DNA of 7,732 nucleotides from a bacterium. Its GTDB lineage: Bacteria; Desulfobacterota; Deferrisomatia; Deferrisomatales; BM512. Shown in pieces: positions 1-6,493 of the stretch. The notes under the pieces were generated by a model. That model was not told where the DNA came from and did no database searches. It was given only the letters and a program-made list of their open reading frames with translations. Location: the NCBI GenBank assembly GCA_009724975.1, contig SRXB01000092.1, positions 1-7,732 of the forward strand, written 5' to 3'. The number at the start of each line of letters is the position of its first letter. Position 1 is the stretch's first letter. A program made the position numbers and the translations under genes.

Positions 1-815
1 TCGTCTCGGCTGATATTATGGACGCCGCCGACCCCAAATCGTATTACCTCGCGGGCCGCAAGGCCGCCGGTTTCATCACCATCGGCCTCACGGCGCTTTG
101 CGGCGCGGACGAGGAGAAAATGGCGGGCCTGGTGGAAAACTCGCACATGGAGCACCTCTTTCGGGTCGGCTGGTGGAGAGTCGAGCAGGCCGCCAAAAAG
201 GGCCGCGAAATGGTGAAAAAAAGCTGGGCCCAAGGAAAAATGGAGAGGCTTCTCATTCTTGACGAGCCGATTTTAGGGCCGCTTAACGGACTTTTGCGCA
301 AACGCCCCAAAAACCTACTCACAACCCGCGCCGAAGGTGAATTCGCCGAATTCGAAAGCGAAACGGAAGTGGCCGCCGTCGAGGAGATTGTCAAAAAGGC
401 CGAATTCATTGGCCGCTTCATAATGAAAGCGGTCGATTTCTCCCTCGGCGACCTGAAAAAAGCCGCCGCAGGCCTTGCCGACGAAAACCTGAAAGTCTCC
501 ACCGTCTTTCTCACCGCCATAGTCAACGCCGCCCTCGGCAAAGGGTTTGCCTTCGCGCCGGTGGGTCGCGGCGAGGTGGCGGCTGGCCTCTCGAAACTGT
601 GGGTCAAAAACGAGCCGCCCCGCAAAGTGCGCCCCGACTTCAAAAAAGCGGCCCAAAAATGGGCTGGCGGGCTGATGGAGCTTTCGGAGGATGAAAAAAA
701 GTGGTTCGGGGAGTTTTTCGACGACTCGATAAAGGTCCTTGAAGAGGAATACGGCCACCTCGCCGCCTCCGAAACCCCAGATCCGCGCTTCATAAAAGGC
801 ATCTGGATAGCTTAA
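1..815 (+). CDS. Hypothetical protein, C-terminal part; possibly DUF6178 family
   Basis: The reading frame is open to the window edge (VSADI precedes the first visible Met at base 18). No Shine-Dalgarno lies before that Met, so the gene very likely starts upstream and only about 270 C-terminal residues are seen. Counting from the base-18 Met, recognisable stretches are HLFRVGWWRV at 46-55, FLTAIVNAALG at 164-174 and a C-terminal PDPRFIKGIWI at 254-264. The protein is rich in Lys, Glu and Ala, looks largely helical and soluble, and has no convincing membrane segment or catalytic motif. The spacing of the FLTA and PDPRF segments resembles what I remember of DUF6178, a family of unknown function found mainly in deltaproteobacteria; this is recall, not a search. 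It ends with TAA and is followed at once by a strong hairpin terminator. It converges on the cupin gene and shares no strand with the trp operon. No function is proposed. Confidence 0.8.
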   Translation, partial: VSADIMDAADPKSYYLAGRKAAGFITIGLTALCGADEEKMAGLVENSHMEHLFRVGWWRVEQAAKKGREMVKKSWAQGKMERLLILDEPILGPLNGLLRKRPKNLLTTRAEGEFAEFESETEVAAVEEIVKKAEFIGRFIMKAVDFSLGDLKKAAAGLADENLKVSTVFLTAIVNAALGKGFAFAPVGRGEVAAGLSKLWVKNEPPRKVRPDFKKAAQKWAGGLMELSEDEKKWFGEFFDDSIKVLEEEYGHLAASETPDPRFIKGIWIA

Positions 816-819
816 AAAC

Positions 820-847
820 AAAAAAGCCCGCGAAAGCGGGCTTTTTT
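820..847. terminator. Bidirectional intrinsic terminator between convergent genes
   Basis: A perfect 12-base inverted repeat: A6 then GCCCGC (820-831), a GAAA loop (832-835), then GCGGGC and T6 (836-847). The GC stem is flanked by A6 on one side and T6 on the other, so transcripts from either strand form a stem followed by a U-run. It starts 5 bases after the plus-strand stop codon and lies 17 bases beyond the cupin stop codon on the minus strand. It should therefore serve both converging units. Confidence 0.93.
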
Positions 848-864
848 GCCGATGGGATTGTCTC

Positions 865-1140
865 TCACCCGAATTTGTAATGTTTCCTGACGGGTTTTTT
901 GACCTCCCACTTGCATTTCATCCCCTCGGGGAAGGTGACGAGGTCGCCCGCGCCGATTGCCACCCCCTCGCCGCCGTCGGGGGTCACGACAACCTCGCCC
1001 TCCAGAAAGTAGCAGACCTCCCGCTCCTCGTAGCTCCACGGAAACTGGGAAACCCCGCAGCTCCAAACCGGCCAGTCGCGAACCCCCTCCTCTTTTTGCT
1101 TTTCCGCTCCAGCTTTTTTCACGACTTCAATCTTTTTCAT
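865..1140 (-). CDS. Small single-domain cupin protein (DUF861/Cupin_3, TM1112-like)
   Basis: A 91-residue protein that is essentially one cupin beta-barrel. Diagnostic segments are DWPVWSCGVSQFPWSY (22-37), CYFLEGEVVVT (43-53), GDLVTFPEGMKCKWEV (65-80) and PVRKHY (83-88). The same pattern and length, as I recall it, occur in Thermotoga maritima TM1112, a structurally solved member of the DUF861 cupins. The classical metal-binding HxH...E...H set of cupin motif 1 is absent; the only histidine is His87 near the C-terminus. Metal binding of the usual kind, and any particular enzymatic role, are therefore not supported. Its ATG overlaps the stop of the upstream phosphoesterase gene as ATGA. The nearest SD-like GGAG lies about 11 bases before the ATG, so translation is probably coupled to that gene. 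No signal peptide is seen, so a cytosolic location is inferred. Family assignment is confident; function is unknown. Confidence 0.88.
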   Translation of the reverse strand: MKKIEVVKKAGAEKQKEEGVRDWPVWSCGVSQFPWSYEEREVCYFLEGEVVVTPDGGEGVAIGAGDLVTFPEGMKCKWEVKKPVRKHYKFG

Positions 1141-1967
1141 GGCGCTCTAATCTCCAAAATGACTACCTCCGGCCTCGACCAGAGGCGAAATGGCAAATGG
1201 GAAGTCCCGACCCCCCTCGTTACGAAGAGCGGCGGGGGCGGGCCGTCGGAATACCACCCCCTGTCGTATTTGCTGAACTCGGCGAAGAGGCGAAAGAGGA
1301 ATTTCGCCGGAGAAATCTGGAAACCGTGGGTGTGGCCCGCCAGCATCAGGTCCGCGCTGCCCTCCTTGTTAAACGCCTGCGTGTCGCGCACGTAAGGGTT
1401 GTGGACGAGCGTTATTTCAGGCACGCCTTTTTCCTCCTCCGCCAGAAGCGCCGCAAGGGCGGCGTGGCCGGTCTTCTCCGCCACTCCGTAAAAGGCTATC
1501 CGCCCGCCGGTCGTCTCGGCCAGGGCTCTTTTGCCGTCGATAATCTCCCCGCCGCGCCTCTTGAAAATCGAATAAACCTCTTTTAGCTCCTCCTCGCCCA
1601 GTTCGTCGCGCTCCCAGTTGCCCAAAACCCCGTAAAGCCTGGCTTCGGGAGGCATGGCCAGCGCCAAAAACTCGTCGAGTGCACCGAGGCCCTTTGCGTT
1701 TTCAATCTGGTCTCCGAGCGAGATGACGATTTGAGGGTTTTCCTCCCGTATCGCCAGCGCCGCCCGCCTTGAGAGACCGTCCAGCCCATTTTTGAGGTGA
1801 AGGTCCGAAAAGACGGCGACTTTCGCCGCGCCGGCGCCCGCGAACGGCAGTCTTTCGCGGGTTATTTCAAGTTTTTCCGTCTCGTTTTTCAGGTAAAGAA
1901 AGCCCGCCCCGAAAAATAGGAGGAGGCAAAGCGCGAAGACGGCCCTGTGAATGTGTTCTCGCTCCAT
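1137..1967 (-). CDS. Membrane-anchored calcineurin-like metallophosphoesterase (YkuE/YaeI-like)
   Basis: A 276-residue protein with an N-terminal hydrophobic helix (about 9-26), probably an uncleaved signal anchor, followed by a metallophosphoesterase domain. The metal-site motifs appear in order: FSDLHL (53-58; Asp55, His57), GDQIEN (85-90; Asp86), GNWE (116-119; Asn117), VHNP (188-191; His189) and AGHTHGFQ (210-217; His212, His214). The C-terminal RGVGTSHLPFRLWSRPE stretch (251-267) is typical of the YkuE/YaeI-like branch, which hydrolyses phosphate esters such as lipid-linked or nucleotide substrates; the actual substrate cannot be read from the sequence. Trp118 replaces the His of the usual GNH(D/E) motif. 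A run of four prolines (243-246) may need EF-P for efficient translation. The ATG at 1967 has no SD before it. The gene begins 33 bases past the trpA terminator and overlaps the cupin gene by 4 bases, so the two are probably co-expressed. Confidence 0.9.
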   Translation of the reverse strand: MEREHIHRAVFALCLLLFFGAGFLYLKNETEKLEITRERLPFAGAGAAKVAVFSDLHLKNGLDGLSRRAALAIREENPQIVISLGDQIENAKGLGALDEFLALAMPPEARLYGVLGNWERDELGEEELKEVYSIFKRRGGEIIDGKRALAETTGGRIAFYGVAEKTGHAALAALLAEEEKGVPEITLVHNPYVRDTQAFNKEGSADLMLAGHTHGFQISPAKFLFRLFAEFSKYDRGWYSDGPPPPLFVTRGVGTSHLPFRLWSRPEVVILEIRAP

Positions 1968-1990
1968 TGGCCGAAGATAACAGATTCGGC
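1968..1990 (-). promoter_or_regulatory. Possible -10 element and inverted repeat at the phosphoesterase start
   Basis: On the minus strand TATCTT (1979-1974) fits the TANNNT pattern of a -10 element. It is separated from the ATG by six bases (CGGCCA), which would put the transcription start at or next to the A of the ATG. No SD precedes this ATG, which fits a leaderless message. The same bases lie in an inverted repeat, GCCGAA (1970-1975) and TTCGGC (1985-1990) with a 9-base spacer, which could be an operator or a small hairpin. No good -35 is seen at standard spacing. This is a weak inference. Confidence 0.25.
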
Positions 1991-1999
1991 GCCAAAACG

Positions 2000-2032
2000 A
2001 AAACGGCCCTCCTTTGGGGAGGGCCGCGTTTT
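2000..2032 (-). terminator. Intrinsic terminator of the trp operon, downstream of trpA
   Basis: A perfect 9-bp stem, CGGCCCTCC (2004-2012) and GGAGGGCCG (2018-2026), with a 5-base loop. On the minus strand it is followed by TTTT, CG and TTTT, so the U-tract is interrupted and release may be partial. It begins about 15 bases after the trpA stop codon. On the plus strand the stem is followed by CG and TTTT, a weaker terminator. Some read-through into the phosphoesterase gene is possible. Confidence 0.8.
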
Positions 2033-2046
2033 ACCACTACTTTGGG

Positions 2047-2841
2047 CTAAAGCGCTTTTTTTACCGACGAAACGAATTCAAAGGCCCGCCGGGCGGCCTC
2101 GGCCCCCCTCGCATCGCCGATTTTATCGATGAGGGCGCTGCCTATTATCACCCCGTCGGAAATTCGCGCTATGGAGCTGGCCGCCTCGGGCGTGGAGACG
2201 CCAAAACCAACCAGCACCGGCAGGCCGGTTATCGGCCTCACCTTCCCGACCGTCTCGCTCACAAGCTCGGTCACCGGTTTTTTCTCGCCAGTCACACCCG
2301 CGACCGAGACGCAGTAGACGAAACCGCCGCACTCGGCCAGCACCTTTCTCATCCGGCGCTCCGGCGTGGTGGGGGCTACGAGGAAAACAGTGTCCAGCCC
2401 CTCTTTTCTCACCATGGGGGCGAACTCCCCCGCCTCCTCGGGCGGCAGGTCTACCACCAGCACTCCGTCGGCCCCGCTTCTGGCCGCTTCGAGGGCGAAA
2501 TTCTCGGCGCCGAGGTTGAAGACGGGATTGAAGTAGGTCATGTAAAGGAGCGGAACGGTCAGCCCCTCCTCCCGCGCCTTTTTCACCGCCGCGAAGATGC
2601 CGCGCAGGGTCGCGCCGCGCTCAAGGGCCAGCTGGCTGGAGCGCTGTATCACCGGCCCGTCGGCGGCGGGGTCGGAAAATGGTATCCCCACCTCTATGGC
2701 GTCGGCCCCGCCCCTTTGAAGGGCGTGGAGTATTGCCGCGAAAGAGTCTGCGTCTGGCCACATGCCGGTCACGAAGGGGACCAGTATCTTTTGCCCCGCG
2801 TCTTTTTTCTTTTTAAGCTCTATTTCAAGGCGGCCCATCAT
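2047..2841 (-). CDS. trpA: Tryptophan synthase alpha subunit
   Basis: Cleaves indole-3-glycerol phosphate to glyceraldehyde 3-phosphate and indole, which is channelled to TrpB in the cytosolic alpha2beta2 complex. The 264-residue length is normal for this TIM-barrel family. The signature EVGIPFSDPAADGP (50-63) carries the catalytic Glu50 and Asp61, matching Glu49 and Asp60 of the Salmonella enzyme. VDLPPEE (130-136), VSVAGVTG (178-185) and the phosphate-binding GFGVS (212-216) are also present. The protein begins with two Met codons. The SD AAGGAGG sits only 3 bases from the first ATG and 6 from the second, so the second (base 2838) may be the real start, giving 263 residues. Either start overlaps the trpB stop codon, so translation is probably coupled and subunit amounts matched. 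It is the last gene of the operon; its TAG stop is followed by a hairpin terminator. It contains a single Trp (Trp28). Confidence 0.98.
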   Translation of the reverse strand: MMGRLEIELKKKKDAGQKILVPFVTGMWPDADSFAAILHALQRGGADAIEVGIPFSDPAADGPVIQRSSQLALERGATLRGIFAAVKKAREEGLTVPLLYMTYFNPVFNLGAENFALEAARSGADGVLVVDLPPEEAGEFAPMVRKEGLDTVFLVAPTTPERRMRKVLAECGGFVYCVSVAGVTGEKKPVTELVSETVGKVRPITGLPVLVGFGVSTPEAASSIARISDGVIIGSALIDKIGDARGAEAARRAFEFVSSVKKAL

Positions 2842-4022
2842 TCGCCTCCTTTCAGGTGTTTCAAAACAGTGGCGAGGTCCTTGTCGCCGCGCCCCGAGAG
2901 GTTTACGACGAGGTTTGCGTCCCCCGGAAGCTCGCGGGCCACGTCGACGGCGCGGGCAATAGCGTGCGAGGATTCCAGCGCGGGTATTATCCCCTCGGTG
3001 CGGGTCAGGAGGTGGAAGGCCTTCAGGGCGTCCTCGTCGGTGGCCGAGCGGACATCTATCCTGCCGGTGCGGGCCAGATCCGCTATCTGCGGCCCAACCC
3101 CCGGGTAGTCAAGGCCAGCCGAGATGGAGTGCGCTTCCTTGACCTGGCCGTGTTCGTCCTGCAAAAGGTAGGATTTCTGGCCGTGGAGCACCCCAATCTG
3201 CCCCGCCGCTATCGAGGCGGCGTGTTTTTCGGTGTCGACCCCCTCGCCTCCGGCCTCAACCGCGACGAGCTTCACCGGATCGTCGAGAAAAGCCGCGAAG
3301 GCGCCTATGGCGTTGGAGCCGCCGCCTATGCAGGCGACCACCGCGTCGGGGAGTTTGCCGAAACGCGCCTGGCTCTGCGCCTTTATCTCGTCGCCGATGA
3401 TGCGCTGGAATTCGCGCACCATCACCGGATAGGGGTGGGGTCCGGCGGCGGTGCCGATGACGTAGAAGGTGTCATCCACATTGCTTACCCAGTGGCGCAT
3501 CGCCTCGTTCATGGCGTCTTTGAGGGTGCGGCTGCCGCTTTTAACCGGAACGACCTCGGCCCCGAGAAGCTTCATGCGTTCTACGTTTGGGGCCTGCCTC
3601 TTTACGTCCTCTTCGCCCATGAAGACGGCGCAGGAGAGGCCGAAAAGGGCCGCCGCCGTGGCCGTGGCCACGCCGTGCTGACCCGCCCCCGTCTCGGCTA
3701 TAACCCTTTTCTTGCCCATGCGAAGCGCCATAAGCCCCTGGCCGATGGTGTTGTTTATCTTGTGCGCTCCGGTGTGGTTCAGGTCTTCGCGCTTTAGGTA
3801 GATGTTGCAGCCGCCGACCTCGCGGGTGAGGTTTTTGGCGAAGGTCAGGGGGTTTGGCCTACCCACGTATTCGGAGAGTATCGAGCGGTAATCGCGCCAG
3901 AAGGACTGGTCCTTCATCGCCTTTTCAAAGGCCGCCTCAAGCTCTTCGAGGATTGGCATCAATATCTCGGCGACATACTGGCCGCCGAAAGGGCCGAAAC
4001 GCCCCTTTTTGAACTCAGACAT
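2838..4022 (-). CDS. trpB: Tryptophan synthase beta subunit
   Basis: PLP-dependent enzyme that joins indole, delivered from TrpA, to L-serine to make L-tryptophan. The 394-residue length is typical of the standard TrpB (TrpB1) rather than the longer TrpB2. The N-terminal GRFGPFGGQYV (7-17) is characteristic. HTGAHKINN (83-91) carries the PLP-binding Lys88. Glu110, before TGAGQHG, matches the catalytic Glu109 of Salmonella. GGGSNAIG (233-240) is the cofactor phosphate loop, and the C-terminal NLSGRGDKD segment is conserved. The ATG at 4022 is supported by the SD AAGGAG 6 bases upstream, which overlaps the trpF TAA stop; the trpF-trpB gap is 11 bases. Its own stop overlaps trpA, as expected for partners of one complex. 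No key residue is missing. It has two Trp residues (42 and 178). Confidence 0.98.
   Translation of the reverse strand: MSEFKKGRFGPFGGQYVAEILMPILEELEAAFEKAMKDQSFWRDYRSILSEYVGRPNPLTFAKNLTREVGGCNIYLKREDLNHTGAHKINNTIGQGLMALRMGKKRVIAETGAGQHGVATATAAALFGLSCAVFMGEEDVKRQAPNVERMKLLGAEVVPVKSGSRTLKDAMNEAMRHWVSNVDDTFYVIGTAAGPHPYPVMVREFQRIIGDEIKAQSQARFGKLPDAVVACIGGGSNAIGAFAAFLDDPVKLVAVEAGGEGVDTEKHAASIAAGQIGVLHGQKSYLLQDEHGQVKEAHSISAGLDYPGVGPQIADLARTGRIDVRSATDEDALKAFHLLTRTEGIIPALESSHAIARAVDVARELPGDANLVVNLSGRGDKDLATVLKHLKGGE
2845..2851 (-). promoter_or_regulatory. Ribosome binding site of trpA inside the trpB 3' end
   Basis: The minus-strand sequence AAGGAGG is a strong SD formed by the last Lys and Gly codons of trpB. 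Spacing is 3 bases to the first ATG (2841) and 6 to the second (2838), which favours the second Met as the trpA start. Confidence 0.75.
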
Positions 4023-4033
4023 CGGGTTCTCCT

Positions 4034-4636
4034 TTATATCGCGCCCTTCGCGGCGCTTATGAATTCGGCCACTTTCAGGTGGTCCTTCACCCCCGGGCTC
4101 TTTTCGACCCCTCCGGCTGTGTCCACCCCGAAGGGCCTCACCTTTCTTACCGCCTCGCCGACGTTTTCGGGGGTCAGCCCTCCTGCGAGGATGACTTTGC
4201 CGTATTTTTTCGCCTCCAACGCCAGATTCCAGTCGAAGACCTCGCCGCTTCCGCCGGAACCGGAATCCAGAAGGAATTCCGGCAGGGCGAAGCGCTCTAT
4301 CTGTCTCAAATCCTCGCGGCTTTTCACCCCGAAGGCCTTAAGGACGGGAAAATCTATCTCGCCGAAATATTCCGCGTCTTCCCCGCCGTGAAGCTGGGCG
4401 ACGTTGAGGCCGCACTCTCTCATCACGCCGTTCACGTATTCCGGCGGCTGGTTCTGGAAGACCCCGAAAAGTTTCACCGAGGGGGGGAGTTTCTCCCCTA
4501 TTCTCCCTAATGTCGCCGGGTCGGCCCTCCTTTTGGATTTTTCGGCGAAGACGAACCCCAGGCCGTCGGCTCCCGCGTTGACCGCGGCGAGTGCGTCGGC
4601 GAGGCTGGTTATGCCGCATATCTTGACGAAGAGCAT
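4034..4636 (-). CDS. trpF: Phosphoribosylanthranilate isomerase
   Basis: Catalyses the Amadori rearrangement of N-(5-phosphoribosyl)-anthranilate to CDRP, the third step after chorismate. The 200-residue monodomain TIM barrel has the usual length. VKICGIT (4-10) carries the general base Cys7. QLHG (81-84) is conserved, and Asp124 in LLDS is the expected general acid. ILAGGLTPENV (149-159) and GVDTAGGVEKSPGVKD (170-185) form the phosphate-binding end. The last motif usually reads GVD(V/T)SSGVE; here both Ser positions are replaced (Ala-Gly). The ATG directly follows the trpC stop (TAGATG), with GAGGGG 4 bases upstream as SD. The gene is separate from trpC, unlike the fused TrpC-TrpF of enteric bacteria. 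Confidence 0.97.
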   Translation of the reverse strand: MLFVKICGITSLADALAAVNAGADGLGFVFAEKSKRRADPATLGRIGEKLPPSVKLFGVFQNQPPEYVNGVMRECGLNVAQLHGGEDAEYFGEIDFPVLKAFGVKSREDLRQIERFALPEFLLDSGSGGSGEVFDWNLALEAKKYGKVILAGGLTPENVGEAVRKVRPFGVDTAGGVEKSPGVKDHLKVAEFISAAKGAI

Positions 4637-5428
4637 CTAACCCCTCTTTACCAGAGCCGCCAGCGCGGCCTTGGGGTCCGGCGCGGAAACCACCGTCTCG
4701 CCGATTAGAAAGGCCCTCGCGCCCGCCTCTATGAAGCGCTCCATCTCGGCGGTGCCGCGTATCCCGCTCTCGGCGACGGCGAAAATATCTTTCGGAATCA
4801 GGGAGACGAGGCGCATCCCCTCCTCGATGTCGACCTTGAAGGTCTTGAGGTTGCGGCTGTTCACTCCGATGAGCTTCGCCCCGCTTTGGAGGGCTATTTC
4901 AAGCTCCGGCTCGTCGTGGACCTCCACCAGCGGCGTTAGCCCAGCCTCCGCCATGAGGCCGTGGTATTTTTTCGTCTCCTCGCCGAGGAGGGCGACTATT
5001 ATCAGCGCCATGTCGGCCCCGTGGGCGCGGGCCTCGTAAATCTGGTAGGGGTCGGCGATGAAATCCTTGTAAAGGAGGGGGATTTTCGCGGCGGCGCGCG
5101 CCGCCTTGAAATCCTTGAGGCCGCCGCCGAAATAATCGGGCTCGGTGAGGCAGGAGATGGCGAAGGCTCCGGCCTCCTCATACGCCCTTGCGGTCTTCGC
5201 GGCGTCCAGGTCGGGCGCAATTGGGCCTTTTGAGGGGCTTTTTCGCTTTATCTCGGCTATCACCGCGCGCTTTTGGTCAAAAGGCCACCGCCGCAGGCGC
5301 TCAATAACGTCGAGCGCGGGCTTTTGGGCCGCCGCCAGTCTTTTCAGGTCGGCTTCTGAGACGATTAGCCGCGCCTCGTCGACCCTTTTTTGCCTCGAAC
5401 GGGCTATTTCATGGAGGATGGTTGTCAT
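4637..5428 (-). CDS. trpC: Indole-3-glycerol phosphate synthase
   Basis: Ring-closes and decarboxylates CDRP to indole-3-glycerol phosphate, feeding TrpA. It is 263 residues long, a standard single-domain TIM barrel. Catalytic residues are visible: Glu59 and Lys61 in IAEIKRKSPSKG (57-68), Lys121 in YKDFI (120-124), Glu169 in PLVEVH (166-171), Asn190 in GVNSRNL (188-194), and Glu220-Ser221 in AESGI (219-223). These correspond to Glu51, Lys53, Lys110, Glu159, Asn180, Glu210 and Ser211 of the Sulfolobus enzyme. The ATG at 5428 overlaps the trpD stop as ATGA. The only SD-like sequence, AAGG about 10 bases upstream, is weak, so initiation probably depends on coupling to trpD. It abuts trpF without a gap. 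Confidence 0.98.
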   Translation of the reverse strand: MTTILHEIARSRQKRVDEARLIVSEADLKRLAAAQKPALDVIERLRRWPFDQKRAVIAEIKRKSPSKGPIAPDLDAAKTARAYEEAGAFAISCLTEPDYFGGGLKDFKAARAAAKIPLLYKDFIADPYQIYEARAHGADMALIIVALLGEETKKYHGLMAEAGLTPLVEVHDEPELEIALQSGAKLIGVNSRNLKTFKVDIEEGMRLVSLIPKDIFAVAESGIRGTAEMERFIEAGARAFLIGETVVSAPDPKAALAALVKRG

Positions 5429-6483
5429 TTCGCCGTGGCCTTTATGAGAAGCTCAAGTTTTTTAAGGGCCTCGCCGCTGTCGATTATTCTGGACGCGATA
5501 TCTACGCCCTCTTTGAGGTCTGCGGCCTTGCCGACGAGGTAAAGGGCGGCGGCGGCGTTGAGAAGAACCACGTCGCGGCGCGGGCCCTTATCCCCTTCGA
5601 GAATGGAGCGGACCATCTGGGCGTTTACCTTGGCGTCGCCCCCCTTTATCTCAGTTAGGGGCGCCTCCGTGATGGAGAAATCCTGCGGTTTCATCTCGTA
5701 TTCAAAGACCTCGCCGCCTTTAAGCTCGGCGACGAAGGTTTTGCCGGTGATGGTTATCTCGTCCATGCCGTCCTCTCCGTGGACCACCATCGCCCGCTTC
5801 GAGCCGAGGTTTTTAAGGACATTCGCCAAAACCGGCACAAGCTCGCGCTGGTAGACGCCGAGCACCTGGTACTGCGCCCCCGCCGGATTGGAGAGTGGGC
5901 CGAGGATGTTGAAGACTGTGCGGATGCCTATCTCGCGCCTCACCGGCGCGACGTTTTTCATCGCCGAGTGAAGTAGCGGCGCGTAGAGGAAGCCTATGCC
6001 CACGTCGCGTATCGCGTCCTCTACCGTTTCCTTTGAGACGTCGAGGTTTACGCCCAGGGCCTCAAGGACGTCGGCGGAGCCGCAAAGGCTCGAAACCGAG
6101 CGGTTGCCGTGTTTGGCCACCTTTATACCCGCCCCCGCCAGCACGAAGGCGGTGGTGGTGGAGATGTTGAAGGTGTTGGTCCCCGAGCCGCCCGTTCCGC
6201 AGGTGTCGAGGATGGTTTCGTACTCCGCGTTGATCTCGTCGCGGTCTATGTCGACCACCGGAACGGACCTTGAAACCTCTATGCGGGTTGCCCGCTCGCG
6301 CATTACCCTCGCCGCGCCGGTGATCTCCTCCACCGTCTCGCCCTTAAGCCGCAGGGCCGTGAGAAAAGCGGCCATCTGGGCGTGGGTGGCCTCGCCTCCC
6401 ATCATCATGGAGACAGCCTCTATCATCTCGGCCTCTGAGAGGTCTTTTCCAGCTACTACGGCGCGTATGAACTCTTTCATCAT
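5425..6483 (-). CDS. trpD: Anthranilate phosphoribosyltransferase
   Basis: Transfers the phosphoribosyl group from PRPP to anthranilate, the second step after chorismate. The 352-residue protein has the helical N-terminal domain and the alpha/beta domain of the family. The PRPP loop CGTGGSGTNTFNIST is at 95-109, KHGNRSVSS at 124-132, VRREIGIRTVFNILGPLSNP at 181-200, and the Mg-binding Asp241-Glu242 follow VVHGEDGM. Position 100 in the PRPP loop is Ser where Asp is usual (GTGGDG). A short acidic insertion (about 80-90, RDEINAEYE) precedes the loop and resembles what I recall from Geobacter-type TrpD. The first of two Met codons (base 6483) is preferred, since GAGGGG lies 6 bases before it. The gene starts 10 bases after trpG and overlaps trpC by 4. 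It has no Trp residue and is not fused to trpG. Confidence 0.97.
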   Translation of the reverse strand: MMKEFIRAVVAGKDLSEAEMIEAVSMMMGGEATHAQMAAFLTALRLKGETVEEITGAARVMRERATRIEVSRSVPVVDIDRDEINAEYETILDTCGTGGSGTNTFNISTTTAFVLAGAGIKVAKHGNRSVSSLCGSADVLEALGVNLDVSKETVEDAIRDVGIGFLYAPLLHSAMKNVAPVRREIGIRTVFNILGPLSNPAGAQYQVLGVYQRELVPVLANVLKNLGSKRAMVVHGEDGMDEITITGKTFVAELKGGEVFEYEMKPQDFSITEAPLTEIKGGDAKVNAQMVRSILEGDKGPRRDVVLLNAAAALYLVGKAADLKEGVDIASRIIDSGEALKKLELLIKATAK

Positions 6484-6493
6484 GGCGTTCCCC

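Noticed and set aside
44..821. Minus-strand open frames opposite the left-edge gene (44-802 and 315-821)
   Set aside because: The plus-strand frame ends right before a terminator and has protein-like composition. The minus-strand translations are Ser/Arg/Pro- or Phe/Gly-rich shadows.
880..1586. Plus-strand open frames opposite the cupin and phosphoesterase genes
   Set aside because: The minus-strand genes carry clear family motifs; these antisense translations do not.
1606..1967. Phosphoesterase as a decayed pseudogene because of the GNW change
   Set aside because: The frame is intact, its length is normal, and every other metal-ligand motif is kept.
2000..2032. The hairpin as a riboswitch or attenuator for the phosphoesterase gene
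   Set aside because: It has a single simple stem with a U-tract right after trpA and no alternative pairing that I can see; a plain terminator explains it.
2014..3797. Long plus-strand open frames opposite trpA and trpB (2014-3108 and 2856-3797)
   Set aside because: They lie antisense to clear, fully conserved genes, have low-complexity Arg/Gly/Pro-rich products and match no family I recognise. GC-rich third codon positions remove stops on the opposite strand.
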